DNA from: Leptasterias polaris
Lineage: Eukaryota > Echinodermata > Asteroidea > Forcipulatida > Asteriidae
Direction of reading: 5' to 3'
Assembly (NCBI GenBank): GCA_037783415.1
Contig: JAZGTN010000046.1
Span: 1,556,501 to 1,620,500 of the forward strand
Length of the DNA: 64,000 bases
Shown here: positions 48,401-50,810 of the stretch, one piece after another
How the letters are laid out: each line of letters opens with the position of its first letter
Position numbering within the stretch: position 1 is the first letter of the stretch
Made by a program: the position numbers and the translations under genes
Notes under the pieces: model-generated
Database searches by the model: none
Told to the model about the DNA's origin: nothing
What the model saw: the letters and a program-made list of their open reading frames with translations, nothing else

Positions 48401-49184
48401 CTTTCATTGTTCCCATTTCAACTGGTAAAAAATAAGCTTCAACAATAAATTGACACTGGTATTCACTGGCAATTAGTTACTTTTATACTGGACTGGTAAG
48501 TCATCAAAAATTTTTAAATGATGCCGAATCCGAACACCACTTCATTACTAATTTTGACCAAATTTAATATTTTAATCATAAATCCAAGTAAATAGGATAC
48601 TAAGTATTGTGGGTCAAAATTAATGAAAAAGTGGCAGTCGAATATGAAAATGTTCCCTTACCTGGAACTGGTTGCCTGTATTTTTATATAAATTGCCAAG
48701 CCATCCGTGTGACAAGGCCATAAATTATTAAATATTTGTAGGCCTAAAAATAAAATTAATTTTTTTATTAAAAGTTTGTTACAATTGTCACTATGGTAAA
48801 GACAAAGCAAGTTCAATTTCAAAACACGTACTTAAATCCCTTTGGCGCCCAGTGTGATGATGGTGTAAACACTGACTCAGTCCATACCCCAGTCAATCAT
48901 GACACTGACACTGTGACAGTGGGGGAGTCACCGCAGTAAACTAAATGTTGTTACTGTATCATGTATGCATTTTTCTTTTAATTTTACAACAACCTACCTT
49001 TGCTTAGATCAAGCGGAACATCGGTGTCTCCACTATCATGACGACCTGAAATTAACATCAAAACACATTATTATTTCCTCCATCAATTAAAACCCAACCA
49101 TAACGTTAGAAACGAAGAATTTGTGAAATACGGCGTACCTTTGGGGCGCCTTCCACTCCGTCTTGCGTACATGGTCGCCGCCAT
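3324..49184 (-). CDS. RICTOR: RICTOR, mTORC2 scaffold subunit, complete coding region in 30 exons
   Basis: RICTOR is the rapamycin-insensitive companion of mTOR. It holds mTOR, mLST8 and SIN1 together in mTORC2, which phosphorylates AGC kinases such as AKT in the cytoplasm and at membranes. The spliced reading frame aligns with human RICTOR from the start (VPLDLSK near residue 25) through the helical-repeat core (DYLIMRSLDI, LHLLNHP, ILPHRA, QDYFLFIG, NWGMEFLVTQLYDKN, HLYGQLV) to the C-terminus (LIRKEVLRLVINL, RRFIQELFQD). It is 1768 residues against 1708 in human. Residues 1 to about 1000 are the conserved HEAT/armadillo-like part. Residues 1010-1430, in one large exon, are a Ser-rich linker expected to be disordered. 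The C-terminal domain follows. The start ATG at 49184 gives MAAT, like human MAAI. All 29 introns are GT-AG and all phases join. Introns 2 (6.4 kb), 3 (7.7 kb) and 4 (5.3 kb) are the largest. UTR ends are not visible. Confidence 0.97.
3756..3894 (-). CDS. RICTOR: RICTOR exon 29 (residues 1692-1738)
   Basis: Acceptor CATGTAG, donor AGAG|GTTAGT. Encodes FPSTFESVCLYSDVAYLIG and RLSARRFIQELFQDL, matching human FDDICLYSEVSHLLS and RRFIQELFQDV. C1705 corresponds to human C1651, the fourth zinc ligand. Confidence 0.97.
4010..4632. repeat. 106-bp tandem repeat, six copies, in RICTOR intron 28
   Basis: The anchor AAACTGTTGGA occurs at about 4061, 4166, 4272, 4378, 4484 and 4593, a period near 106 bp. 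The unit includes GATTATGGTGGCATGCCTGA and TTTACTAGGATCCTTCCTCA. Reverse-complement arrays and single copies of the same family lie at 29519-29880 and 38715-38860. Confidence 0.95.
4786..5068 (-). CDS. RICTOR: RICTOR exon 28 (residues 1598-1691)
   Basis: Acceptor GTTTCAG, donor TTAAG|GTAGGA. A Ser-rich stretch leads to LIRKEVLRLVINLGSSVGMK, matching human LLRKEVLRLVINLSSSVSTK. Confidence 0.96.
5124..5214 (+). mobile_element. tRNA-like SINE head
   Basis: A-box-like GTGATCGAGCGGTCTAGTTA and B-box GGTTCGAATCCC at tRNA spacing, then GACACTTAAT. Matches the head of the long SINE family (28752-29195) without its body. In RICTOR intron 27. Confidence 0.75.
5297..5651 (-). CDS. RICTOR: RICTOR exon 27 (residues 1480-1597), carries three zinc ligands
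   Basis: Acceptor CATTCAG, donor GACG|GTAAGA. After a low-complexity Ser/Gly/Asp region it encodes DTKHLVEHCLICTKMRSL. H1575, C1580 and C1583 have the H-x4-C-x2-C spacing of human H1515, C1520 and C1523, which are zinc ligands in the mTORC2 structure. The fourth ligand comes from exon 29. Confidence 0.93.
5870..6115. repeat. Degenerate short tandem repeat with TACATTTGGGTTTT core
   Basis: About ten imperfect copies of TTTACATTTGGGTTTT-like units in RICTOR intron 26. A fragment CAAGTAATAAACCACAAGG of another SINE family sits inside. Confidence 0.75.
6168..6306 (-). CDS. RICTOR: RICTOR exon 26 (residues 1433-1479)
   Basis: Acceptor TTGATAG, donor CCAT|GTAAGT. Encodes SVTGEYLGLCLPVDVSLIFH, matching human DDYIGLALPVDINDIFQ. 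Confidence 0.93.
7520..8902 (-). CDS. RICTOR: RICTOR exon 25 (residues 972-1432), end of repeat core plus long Ser-rich linker
   Basis: A 1383-nt exon. It opens with TCFYVLGLFSKNRQGADLL and WESVRHSR, matching human TCVYVLGLIAKTKQGCDIL and WDAVRHSR, then becomes a Ser/Thr/Pro/Arg-rich linker. Conserved islands in it are FATDTTQTSGISSLHSNPGS (human FNTDTTTSGISSMSSSPS), SSQTIKGIHSS, and TTSRDAHGYAALKAL (human TSSRDAFGYATLKRL). Several R-x-R-x-x-S motifs are visible, for example RDRTKS near residue 1127, RTRSGS and RARAHS. The human T1135 motif RIRTLT appears only as RVQTMP. The acceptor is CTCCACAG: upstream in-frame codons back to 8979 are intron, shown by the exon 24 join that gives RGTC. Confidence 0.95.
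9450..9556 (-). CDS. RICTOR: RICTOR exon 24 (residues 937-971)
   Basis: Acceptor TCTACAG, donor AGAGG|GTAAGA. Encodes GHTGTSSYGLQLLVAEAIIP and DIIRLAEECEVFSIR, matching human NWGLNLLQEENVIPDILKLA and EVLSIRG. Confidence 0.96.
10059..10151 (-). CDS. RICTOR: RICTOR exon 23 (residues 906-936)
   Basis: Acceptor GAACAG, donor CTCTG|GTAAGT. Encodes HYIPELSDIVRYAD and LNLKAALWAL, matching human KKLKASLWALG. A GC-rich duplicated motif (GGGGCGGGGCAGGAAC) lies just inside the intron. Confidence 0.93.
10636..10826. mobile_element. MITE with imperfect TIRs, full copy
   Basis: Left end CCAATTTCACAAAGCTGTTT and right end, read inverted, GGGCTGAATTTCATAGAGCT; both are followed by TTAAGCA. Inner modules GCAGGATACCAGTCACAA and GCTGGTAACC are shared with other copies. 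In RICTOR intron 22. Confidence 0.65.
10910..11189 (-). CDS. RICTOR: RICTOR exon 22 (residues 812-905)
   Basis: Acceptor CCTTCAG, donor ACAG|GTAATA. Encodes FLSTPKGFKYLSEVNFV, LEKWRSSYNCKYV, the Lys/Arg-rich RRSRDEKKKRKDVY and VPVHLYGQLVQHKAGCETLE. This is the strongest single match to human RICTOR. Confidence 0.97.
11512..11753 (-). CDS. RICTOR: RICTOR exon 21 (residues 732-811)
   Basis: Acceptor ACAACAG, donor ACAAG|GTACGG. Encodes SVRLYATGHLRVQLRAQ, FFQNWGMEFLVTQLYDKN and EEACEDDSNLHSLVQ, very close to human. Confidence 0.97.
12125..12300 (+). mobile_element. tRNA-derived SINE, second family (GGTTCGAATCC ... CAGTCCCTGCCTGATTG)
   Basis: The B-box-like GGTTCGAATCCTG is followed by ATGTGGATTGGATTTTCAGT, CCTCCCACATCTAAAACTGA and CTTCATTGTCTTCTCTCC. 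The family recurs inverted at 14610-14760 and 57800-58015. In RICTOR intron 20. Confidence 0.7.
12367..12630. repeat. About 123-bp tandem duplication beside exon 20
   Basis: Two copies of a unit starting AAGAGATGTTTTTACATTTT and ending GAATAAAATAAAATG. The start of a third copy (TGATGAGAGATGTGATACCT) runs into the exon 20 donor, so the donor-proximal intron is part of the repeat. Confidence 0.85.
12638..12764 (-). CDS. RICTOR: RICTOR exon 20 (residues 689-731)
   Basis: Acceptor TCCCCAG, donor AGAG|GTATCA. Encodes ILDLCSSQGHEILQKLITT and CSRDGLGRTILSKLLTSASE, matching human YSRDGLARVILSKILTAATD. Confidence 0.96.
12978..13271 (-). mobile_element. tRNA-derived SINE, third family (GGTAGAGC head)
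   Basis: On the minus strand it has A-box TAGCTCAGTTGGTAGAGC and B-box GGTCGCATGTTCAAATCC. The other end has CTGGGAAGCGGCAGCAGAGG. ATCAAGTAATAAA appears at both ends (12978 and 13259) and looks like a 13-bp target duplication, although CAAGTAATAAACC also belongs to the family consensus. Related copies: 19315-19500, 53570-53880. In RICTOR intron 19. Confidence 0.75.
13313..13530 (-). CDS. RICTOR: RICTOR exon 19 (residues 617-688)
   Basis: Acceptor TGACATAG, donor CAATA|GTGAGT. Encodes STLSQDYFLFIGKISHSPKG and EKIMEKSSMFQ. Its first 18 bases and its 3' splice site belong to the unit of a tandem array that fills the adjoining intron. Confidence 0.96.
13512..13780. repeat. About 45-bp tandem array that includes the RICTOR exon 19 3' splice site
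   Basis: Six copies of a unit whose plus-strand core is TGTAAAGCCTCATTCTACGT. The first copy (13512-13555) contains the real splice site and the first 18 bases of exon 19. Read on the minus strand, copies at 13621, 13666 and 13712 keep TGACGTAG; copies near 13575 and 13760 have lost the AG. Confidence 0.95.
14000..14150 (-). CDS. RICTOR: RICTOR exon 18 (residues 566-616)
   Basis: Acceptor CCTGCAG, donor GAC|GTAAGT. Encodes RFFRKLIDFYKPTSKQFA and LVGCQLIEFLFEGDD, matching human RFVRRLLYFYKPSSKLYA and VVGCQFTEFLLESEED. Confidence 0.97.
14338..14384 (-). CDS. RICTOR: RICTOR exon 17 (residues 551-565)
   Basis: A 47-nt exon. Acceptor TTTACAG, donor ACAG|GTACTT. Encodes KGGPFLKKLEDANIN. It is needed to keep frame between exons 16 and 18 and fits the human WPNVNLRNYKDEQLH segment in position. 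Confidence 0.9.
14610..14760 (-). mobile_element. SINE fragment, second family
   Basis: GTTTTAGATGTGGGAGGGAA, AACCCATGCAATCAGGTAGG and AATCCATGTG match, inverted, the element at 12125-12300. Head partly decayed. In RICTOR intron 16. Confidence 0.65.
14887..14991 (-). CDS. RICTOR: RICTOR exon 16 (residues 516-550)
   Basis: Acceptor TTGTCAG, donor TAAG|GTATGT. Encodes DTDDISTQASLKETQVL and WNWELIGCIIK, matching human DTEEALLINLRDSQVL and WNWNLIGTILK. Confidence 0.95.
15040..15391. mobile_element. MITE flanked by TTAA
   Basis: Element 15044-15387 starts AGGCAAAGTATACC and ends TATTGCCT, with TTAA on both sides (15040 and 15388), as expected for piggyBac- or Kolobok-type non-autonomous elements. 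In RICTOR intron 15. Confidence 0.6.
15395..15750 (+). repeat. Dispersed repeat shared with 18775-19135
   Basis: Both copies run GGCCAGTAAACT/GGCCAGTAAGCT, GTCTTGTGTT, TATCTTTAATA, CAAATGAG and end CCAAATTCGAGCCCTG. A diverged inverted third copy begins TCAGGGCTCGGATATGGGGT at 37073. Family not recognised. Confidence 0.75.
15864..16032 (-). CDS. RICTOR: RICTOR exon 15 (residues 459-515)
   Basis: Acceptor ATTTTAG, donor AAAG|GTGAAC. Encodes RASAAITHLDRLHEMNKRGP (human RASAALNCLKRFHEMKKRGP) followed by a Lys-rich helix. Confidence 0.96.
16611..16727. mobile_element. Short TIR element, relative of 41687-42397
   Basis: Left AATAGACCATGCAAGTCTTA, right inverted GGACTGTGCAAGTCTTGCGT. About 117 bp between the ends, so a strongly deleted copy. 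In RICTOR intron 14. Confidence 0.6.
16887..16987 (-). CDS. RICTOR: RICTOR exon 14 (residues 426-458)
   Basis: Acceptor CTTCCAG, donor GGAA|GTAAAC. Encodes ADRILPSECEQHHHCLPTLM and then ILAASFDVP, matching human HHLHCLPTLMNMAASFDIP. A degraded copy of part of this exon lies at 17492-17539. Confidence 0.95.
17014..17270. mobile_element. MITE with about 30-bp TIRs in RICTOR intron 13
   Basis: Left CAGGGCCCATATTTCATGGC and right inverted CAGGGCCCAATTTCATGGCT pair over about 30 bases. Internal subrepeats of GCGCTTAC/GAATTC type. Its left end lies 27 bp from the exon 14 splice site. Confidence 0.85.
17492..17539 (-). pseudogene. Degraded partial copy of RICTOR exon 14 within intron 13
   Basis: On the minus strand it would read ECEQHRCCLPTLRIL against ECEQHHHCLPTLMIL in exon 14, about 84% identical over 48 bases, without a recognisable 3' splice site of its own. 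It lies about 25 bp downstream of the exon 13 donor. Confidence 0.85.
17565..17645 (-). CDS. RICTOR: RICTOR exon 13 (residues 399-425)
   Basis: Acceptor TTTACAG, donor CATG|GTGAGT. Encodes SIVEVITSGSDHLSIMATIL and then LGELLHM, as in human. Confidence 0.95.
17745..17930 (+). repeat. Dispersed repeat shared with 33775-33935
   Basis: Both contain AATCAGGGAGATATTTAG/AATCAGGGAGTTATTTAG, GGTTTATTTTGAGGGAA-like sequence and GAGAGTTGGCAGCT. In RICTOR introns 12 and 4. Confidence 0.7.
18056..18213 (-). CDS. RICTOR: RICTOR exon 12 (residues 346-398)
   Basis: Acceptor TTTGTAG, donor AGAA|GTAAGG. Encodes SWTLTEGFVVEEGKAILPHR and LALILLAFTNAGLLE, close to human SWRLSDGFVAAEAKTILPHR and LALILSAFIRNGLLE. 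Confidence 0.97.
18775..19135 (+). repeat. Dispersed repeat shared with 15395-15750
   Basis: Second copy of the family ending CCAAATTCGAGCCCTGACAG. Fills most of the left part of RICTOR intron 11. Confidence 0.75.
19220..19307 (-). CDS. RICTOR: RICTOR exon 11 (residues 317-345)
   Basis: Acceptor ACGCAG, donor TATAG|GTAACT. Encodes YLLQVLFDIFYIPIP, matching human GLLEVLYDIFRLPLP. Confidence 0.94.
19315..19500. mobile_element. SINE third family with inverted duplicated head
   Basis: AGTAATAAACCACAAGGGAA marks the tail. Then GACTTGAACCTGTTACCTCT and, 40 bases on, its near-perfect inverted copy AGAGGTTGCAGGTTCAAGTC. The two B-box-containing arms face each other. Confidence 0.75.
19737..19819 (-). 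CDS. RICTOR: RICTOR exon 10 (residues 289-316)
   Basis: Acceptor CTTGTAG, donor ACAGG|GTAAGT. Encodes MIRLCQPEASGLHSLMSILC and then IPH, matching human NLCKPGNSGIQSLIGVLCIP. A LINE remnant begins a few tens of bases upstream of the acceptor. Confidence 0.95.
19845..20582 (+). mobile_element. 5'-truncated non-LTR retrotransposon (CR1/L2-like), end of reverse transcriptase ORF
   Basis: Open frame to 20448 encodes the thumb-side end of a LINE reverse transcriptase: ISSIRRYLSDSAANTVVHAL, SRLDYGNF, LQLVQNATARMLT, SLHWLPVRERIKFKVL and KALHGSAPPYI. These are standard for CR1/L2/Jockey-type elements. No endonuclease or YxDD catalytic core remains, so it is dead. The 3' end is an (AAGT)n run at 20567-20582, typical of LINE tails. 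It lies antisense in RICTOR intron 9, close to the exon 10 acceptor. Confidence 0.9.
20705..21060 (-). mobile_element. SINE body interrupted by a small TIR element (20712-20937)
   Basis: GCGTTCTTATA resumes after about 220 bp as TATAGCGCTTTATCACACCC, the normal SINE sequence. The insert carries inverted GCCATCTTTACGGGCAA near both ends and starts GATAGTT / ends AACCTATC, leaving TATA on both sides. In RICTOR intron 9. Confidence 0.75.
21061..21550 (-). mobile_element. Two further SINE first-family copies, partly nested
   Basis: CTTATATAGCGCACATATCT marks one tail. AACCCCTTCTCTTAGCGATA and AACCCCTTCTCTTTATGATA mark two bodies, with TAAGTGTCTTGCTTAATGAC between. Heads are decayed. Confidence 0.75.
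22090..22415. repeat. About 210-bp tandem duplication with (CAAA)n
   Basis: AAAAGGGAACAAATA, ATAGTGAATCAAGG and GGGTAGGTCTAAATTGTGTC occur twice, 210 bp apart. The spacer is an ACAAACAAACAA simple repeat. In RICTOR intron 9. Confidence 0.85.
22869..22936 (-). CDS. RICTOR: RICTOR exon 9 (residues 266-288)
   Basis: Acceptor ATGTTAG, donor CCAG|GTAAGG. Encodes SEEREMRHAASRMAIIT and IRSWPG, matching human KEDREARFLASKMGIIATFRSWAG. Confidence 0.95.
23455..23795 (-). mobile_element. tRNA-derived SINE, first family, minus orientation
   Basis: Tail (AAT)n with CTTATATAGCGCATTTTACA, body AGCTCCCTGGGGAGTATACA, B-box region GGACTCGAACCCACACC and A-box complement CCACTCGGCCATGACACC. Its head end runs into the 56-bp array at exon 8. 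Confidence 0.85.
23762..23990. repeat. 56-bp tandem array that includes the RICTOR exon 8 5' splice site
   Basis: GCTTACCTTG (complement of CAAG|GTAAGC) occurs at 23811, 23867, 23923 and 23979. The rightmost is the real donor. Each unit holds the last exon bases, the donor and the adjacent SINE head, so the array arose after the SINE inserted. Copies are nearly identical. Confidence 0.96.
23985..24049 (-). CDS. RICTOR: RICTOR exon 8 (residues 245-265)
   Basis: Acceptor TGTTACAG, donor ACAAG|GTAAGC. Encodes QVIAPYTDVHYRHHGDT, matching human ILAPYTDFHYRHSPDT. The last 8 exon bases plus the donor are repeated three more times in the intron at 56-bp spacing. Confidence 0.95.
24544..25262. mobile_element. 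TIR element with 9-bp target duplication, copy A
   Basis: Termini TAGACTTGACTCAAGTCCC and, inverted, TAGACTTGATTCAAGTCCC. Flanked on both sides by TCTGTTGGG (24535-24543 and 25263-25271). 719 bp, no transposase frame, so non-autonomous. A 9-bp duplication points to the Mutator-like or Merlin-like groups. In RICTOR intron 7. Confidence 0.93.
25281..25608. mobile_element. TIR element between 20-bp direct repeats
   Basis: GTTCACATTTGCTCCTTATA occurs at 25281-25300 and 25589-25608. The 288 bp between start GACCTTTCAATTG and end with CAATGGAAAGGTC, an inverted pair. The long direct repeat is unusual for a DNA transposon. Confidence 0.8.
26133..26287 (-). CDS. RICTOR: RICTOR exon 7 (residues 193-244)
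   Basis: Acceptor AACACAG, donor AGAG|GTACGG. Encodes EVFAVAGG and RINEAIMLTVLHLLNHPHTR, matching human RINEALITTILHLLNHPKTR. Confidence 0.97.
26909..27140. repeat. 20-bp minisatellite, about 11.5 copies
   Basis: Unit GGACCAGTGAAAAGGCTGGT, copies essentially identical. It is open in more than one frame, which produces spurious long ORFs on the minus strand. In RICTOR intron 6. Confidence 0.97.
27344..27470 (-). CDS. RICTOR: RICTOR exon 6 (residues 151-192)
   Basis: Acceptor TTGACAG, donor CTAG|GTGAGA. Contains LVAIGNDGEKMRDRMVRSSV (human LIAVGNDGLQERDRMVRACI). At the join with exon 7 about five residues present in human are missing; I see no alternative donor that restores them. Confidence 0.95.
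27656..28088 (-). mobile_element. tRNA-derived SINE, first family, long copy
   Basis: (AAT)n tail, CTTATATAGCGCTTTATACT, ACAAGGTGCTGTGGCGCAAT, ACACACGGGACCTACGGCTT and head complement TCGGCCACGACACGCC. Inverted relative to the copy at 28752-29195. In RICTOR intron 5. Confidence 0.88.
28752..29200 (+). mobile_element. tRNA-derived SINE, first family, complete copy
   Basis: Head TGGCGGGTTGTGGCCAAGCA with B-box-like GAGTTCCAGTCC, then CATTATTGCTTCGTCCTTCG, AGGTCCCGTGTGTTGTGAAT, CCATTACATGGTGCTATGTA and an ATTATTA tail. It ends about 15 bp before RICTOR exon 5 (exon end 29215), next to its donor. Confidence 0.9.
29215..29410 (-). CDS. RICTOR: RICTOR exon 5 (residues 85-150)
   Basis: Acceptor TATCGCAG, donor AGAAGA|GTAAGT. 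Encodes CLRLALLHSTKEVRSAG and DYLIMRSLDICLSNDVERVQ, one of the most conserved blocks of the RICTOR N-terminal repeat domain. Confidence 0.97.
29519..29880. repeat. Tandem repeat, 106-bp family, inverted, about four copies
   Basis: CATACCACCATAATCAGAGT and GTTGGACTGAGGACTG recur. Complement of the 4010-4632 array. In RICTOR intron 4. Confidence 0.9.
30897..31736. mobile_element. TIR element with 9-bp target duplication, copy B
   Basis: Termini TAGACTTGATTTCAAGTCTG and, inverted, TAGACTTGGTTCCAAGTCTG, both followed by GATCGTGGTT. Flanked by TAGCTGTAG at 30888-30896 and 31737-31745. 840 bp with a C-tract inside. Same terminal motif as copy A but different interior. In RICTOR intron 4. Confidence 0.93.
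32796..33169. mobile_element. MITE flanked by TTAA
   Basis: Right end, inverted, AGGCACTGGACACG; TTAA at 32796 and 33166. Interior CATAAAAACTTACTTGGTAA is shared with the decayed copy near 11990-12110. Two ACTTACTTGG-type splice-like motifs are part of the element, not exons. Confidence 0.65.
33254..33282. repeat. Poly-C tract
   Basis: About 20 consecutive C in RICTOR intron 4. Similar homopolymers: C at 30955-30971, G at 36900-36929, T at 39675-39703. Confidence 0.9.
34345..34590. repeat. About 30-bp minisatellite, nine copies
   Basis: Imperfect units of GTTGAGAACGTTCTCTTGAA followed by AACAAGAACA. Lies about 130 bp from RICTOR exon 4, in intron 4. Confidence 0.92.
34720..34781 (-). CDS. 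RICTOR: RICTOR exon 4 (residues 65-84)
   Basis: Acceptor TTTTTGCAG, donor GGCTG|GTATGT. Encodes VINHVSTIEKLGHPVLEIVG, then two bases that join exon 5 to give CLRLAL as in human. Isolated between two long introns. Confidence 0.92.
36900..36929. repeat. Poly-G tract, about 30 bases
   Basis: Long uninterrupted G run in RICTOR intron 3. Length may be unreliable in any assembly. Confidence 0.9.
37459..38264. repeat. 38-bp perfect direct repeat about 770 bp apart
   Basis: TGAACTTTGGTGTTATTACT continuing GTTTTGAGGTGCGTAACG occurs at 37459 and 38226 in RICTOR intron 3. The DNA between has no recognised coding content. Confidence 0.85.
38715..38860. repeat. Single copy of the 106-bp repeat family
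   Basis: TAGGATACTTCCTCACTCTA, ACACCCAAACTGTTGGACAC and GGGGTATGCCTGATCCC match the 4010-4632 unit in the same orientation. In RICTOR intron 3. Confidence 0.85.
40163..41432. mobile_element. TA-flanked TIR element
   Basis: Element 40165-41430: termini CCGTAATTTCCGGAATATAA on both ends (inverted), then CCGC and GTATAAACCGC subrepeats. TA on each side fits a Tc1/mariner-type duplication. Internal 53-bp unit (GAGAAGCACTACGTCATAAT) is repeated three times at 40828-40980. No transposase frame. In RICTOR intron 3. Confidence 0.85.
41687..42397. mobile_element. TIR element with AATAGACTGTGCAAGTCTCG termini
   Basis: The inverted termini agree over about 30 bases (AATAGACTGTGCAAGTCTCG, then CGCG). 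711 bp, no coding frame, no clear target duplication. Short relative at 16611-16727 and a lone end near 27235-27260. It ends about 95 bp before RICTOR exon 3. Confidence 0.85.
42492..42589 (-). CDS. RICTOR: RICTOR exon 3 (residues 32-64)
   Basis: Acceptor CTTACAG, donor AAG|GTGTGT. Encodes DPADNVRDILVHVVQ and then FLNNFVK, matching the human NNFTK region. Phase 0 at its 3' end. Confidence 0.94.
43122..43208. repeat. 21-bp tandem repeat, four copies
   Basis: Perfect copies of TTTACATAATAAACACTTA in RICTOR intron 2. Confidence 0.93.
43777..44030 (+). mobile_element. Decayed SINE body, first family
   Basis: AGCAAGACACTTCACCATAA, TTGTCCTTCGGATGGGACAT and TTGCCCCGGTGTTTCTGGTT match the 28752-29195 copy. 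An (AAAT)n run lies at 44150-44180. Confidence 0.7.
44630..45010. repeat. About 33-bp minisatellite, eleven copies
   Basis: Variable units of GGCATCTAAATTTGTGGTAA with ACTTGAAAAACCA spacers in RICTOR intron 2. Confidence 0.93.
45500..45872 (-). mobile_element. tRNA-derived SINE, first family, complete copy
   Basis: ATAATAATAACAATAACAAC tail, GCGCACATATCCACC, AGCTCCCTGGGGAGTATACA, GGGACTCGAACCGACACTCT and head complement CCACTCGGCCACGACACGCC. In RICTOR intron 2. Confidence 0.9.
45880..48990. other. RICTOR intron 2, 5' part
   Basis: No exon recognised. Holds one copy of the sequence ACCAGTGAAAAGGCTAGTGG at 48195, which is the unit amplified at 26909-27140, and two near-identical lines of a repeat with GGCACCAAGGCCAAGAC / GCAACCAAGGCCAAGACC (47940-48160). 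Confidence 0.55.
48998..49045 (-). CDS. RICTOR: RICTOR exon 2 (residues 16-31)
   Basis: TTTCAG acceptor and AAAG|GTAGGT donor. Encodes GRHDSGDTDVPLDLSK, which lines up with human GRNDSGEENVPLDLTRE. This short match fixes the 5' end of the gene. Confidence 0.95.
49139..49184 (-). CDS. RICTOR: RICTOR exon 1 (residues 1-15)
   Basis: Begins with ATG GCG GCG and encodes a short basic N-terminus rich in Arg, as in vertebrate RICTOR. The donor is AAAG|GTACGC, phase 1. A second in-frame ATG lies four codons downstream. Confidence 0.9.
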
Positions 49185-50540
49185 ACTACATGACAGAAAC
49201 GCGCATGTGCAGCATACATGGGTTGCAGAAAGTAGTCTGGTTCGTATGTGTCTAACCTACACATTGCAGTAGTGAGCAGATGAACAAAATCAATTGCGAA
49301 GGTCAGGTTGGGCCTTTCCGGCGGTCAGACTACTAGCTAATGGTACAAAGTTCAAAAGCGATCATGAAATATTACGGGTGAAAAAAACACCATCATCCCA
49401 TTACAAAAAACCGTTGTGCACATCGGGCTGGCTCGGTACTTTAAATTCTATCTTTTTAATTTGATATGCGATGAGCAAAATAATTTGGAGCGCCGCCGTG
49501 GGCGGGGCTGCTCTGGTGGACCACTTTAGGCCTAATGCCTTCAAGAGGCAGGGGTAGTGAGTTACCATGGTAGACCCCCACCCCCCCCCCCCCCCCCCCC
49601 ACCCCCCGTCCCCCCTATCCCTATAATTGCCTCCTCCGATCCTCAACTCTATAGGCCTGGTGACATCAGAGATACATAAATTAAAAACACTAAGTATACA
49701 GATCCGTATTTGTATAATTAAGACATTTGAAGTGTTTGTTTAAGAAATTTGCTTCTGGTTTCTCGTGGAGGTTGACCTTATACTATAGTAGCTCCGTTTG
49801 ACAATAAATTAGGCCCCTAACCTATCCAATATCGATTCAGTCAAGTATCCTAACCATGGAGTTAGGATTTTCTTCCTACTCCATGACCTAACTGAGGCCC
49901 CCAACTCATAAAGAAAAGGAAATGAAGAAATCCTGAAATAGATGACAAAAATAGGTTGCGGATATTCACTGAGTGGCTGGGAAGAGATTTGGTCCTGTAA
50001 AAGTGTTGTTATGTTTTTCTTTTTGCCTTCATTTGCCTGCTGCCCCTGGCGCAGAACTTTTTGTGTTTTTAGTTCGATGTCATCTCCGGGTGATGTCATT
50101 GACTCAAGTTTATTATGTGGTCCACACAAAATCAAAATGAATAGCCATTATTTGATCTATCATATCTAAAATATCATTACTTGTAAATAACCATTATTTA
50201 TATGTAATTATTATTGTTACAAAAACTATTTATAAATATTTATAAATATTTATGAATAACCATTAATCATAATTATAATTTATATAACCAATGTTTACAT
50301 ACAACCATTATTTATTTATATAATCATCATTTAACCATTGTAATTTTATTTCAATTATTTACACGTAATAATTATTTACAAGTAGCCATTATGTATGAAT
50401 AACAATTATTTGTATATAATTATTATCTATAAATAACCGTTATGTGTACATAATCATTATTATTTCTGATCATTACACTCAGCCAATGGCACGCCACAAT
50501 ACAGTTTTCAATACGAAACGAGACTAGTGGAGAGGAAGTA
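49185..50540. promoter_or_regulatory. Shared intergenic region of the divergent RICTOR / ATP5F1D pair
   Basis: About 1.4 kb separates the two divergent start regions. Next to the RICTOR ATG (49196-49210) is GCGCATGTGC, an NRF1-like half-palindrome. A GC-rich patch GGGCGGGGCTG is at 49501. A CCAAT box (GCCAATGG, about 50481) lies on the ATP5F1D side. The middle holds a C-tract with A and T interruptions (49571-49610) and AT-rich DNA with repeated TATTTATAAATA-type motifs (50180-50460). Motif positions are read directly; promoter function is inferred. Confidence 0.45.
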
Positions 50541-50657
50541 ATGCGCCCTCTAGAGAGCTCTGTCGATGAATCTTTTGATAGAAACAGCTTGGATCAAGAC
50601 TACAACCGGGCCGGCGGTATTAACTTTTCGGAATCTCCAACAAAAAAATCATCCAAA

Positions 50658-50810
50658 ATGTCGATGTTAAGGAATATGTTGAGGTTATCTGCCGTTGTAA
50701 AAACGTGCAGAACCCCAAGGGTAACACAACCACTCAGATGTTATGCAGAGGAAGCCTCGAAAGTGGCGGCAGCGACTCAAATGTCGTTTTCATTTGGCAT
50801 GCCGGGAAAG
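50658..50810 (+). CDS. ATP5F1D: ATP5F1D exon 1
   Basis: Presequence and start of the mature protein, residues 1-51. Donor AAAG|GTAAAT, phase 0. The upstream in-frame ATG at 50541 leaves the true start slightly uncertain. Confidence 0.9.

Noticed and set aside
50541..50657. Upstream ATG extending ATP5F1D by 39 residues
   Set aside because: The extension is acidic and unlike a mitochondrial presequence, while the ATG at 50658 begins a typical one. Kept only as an alternative.
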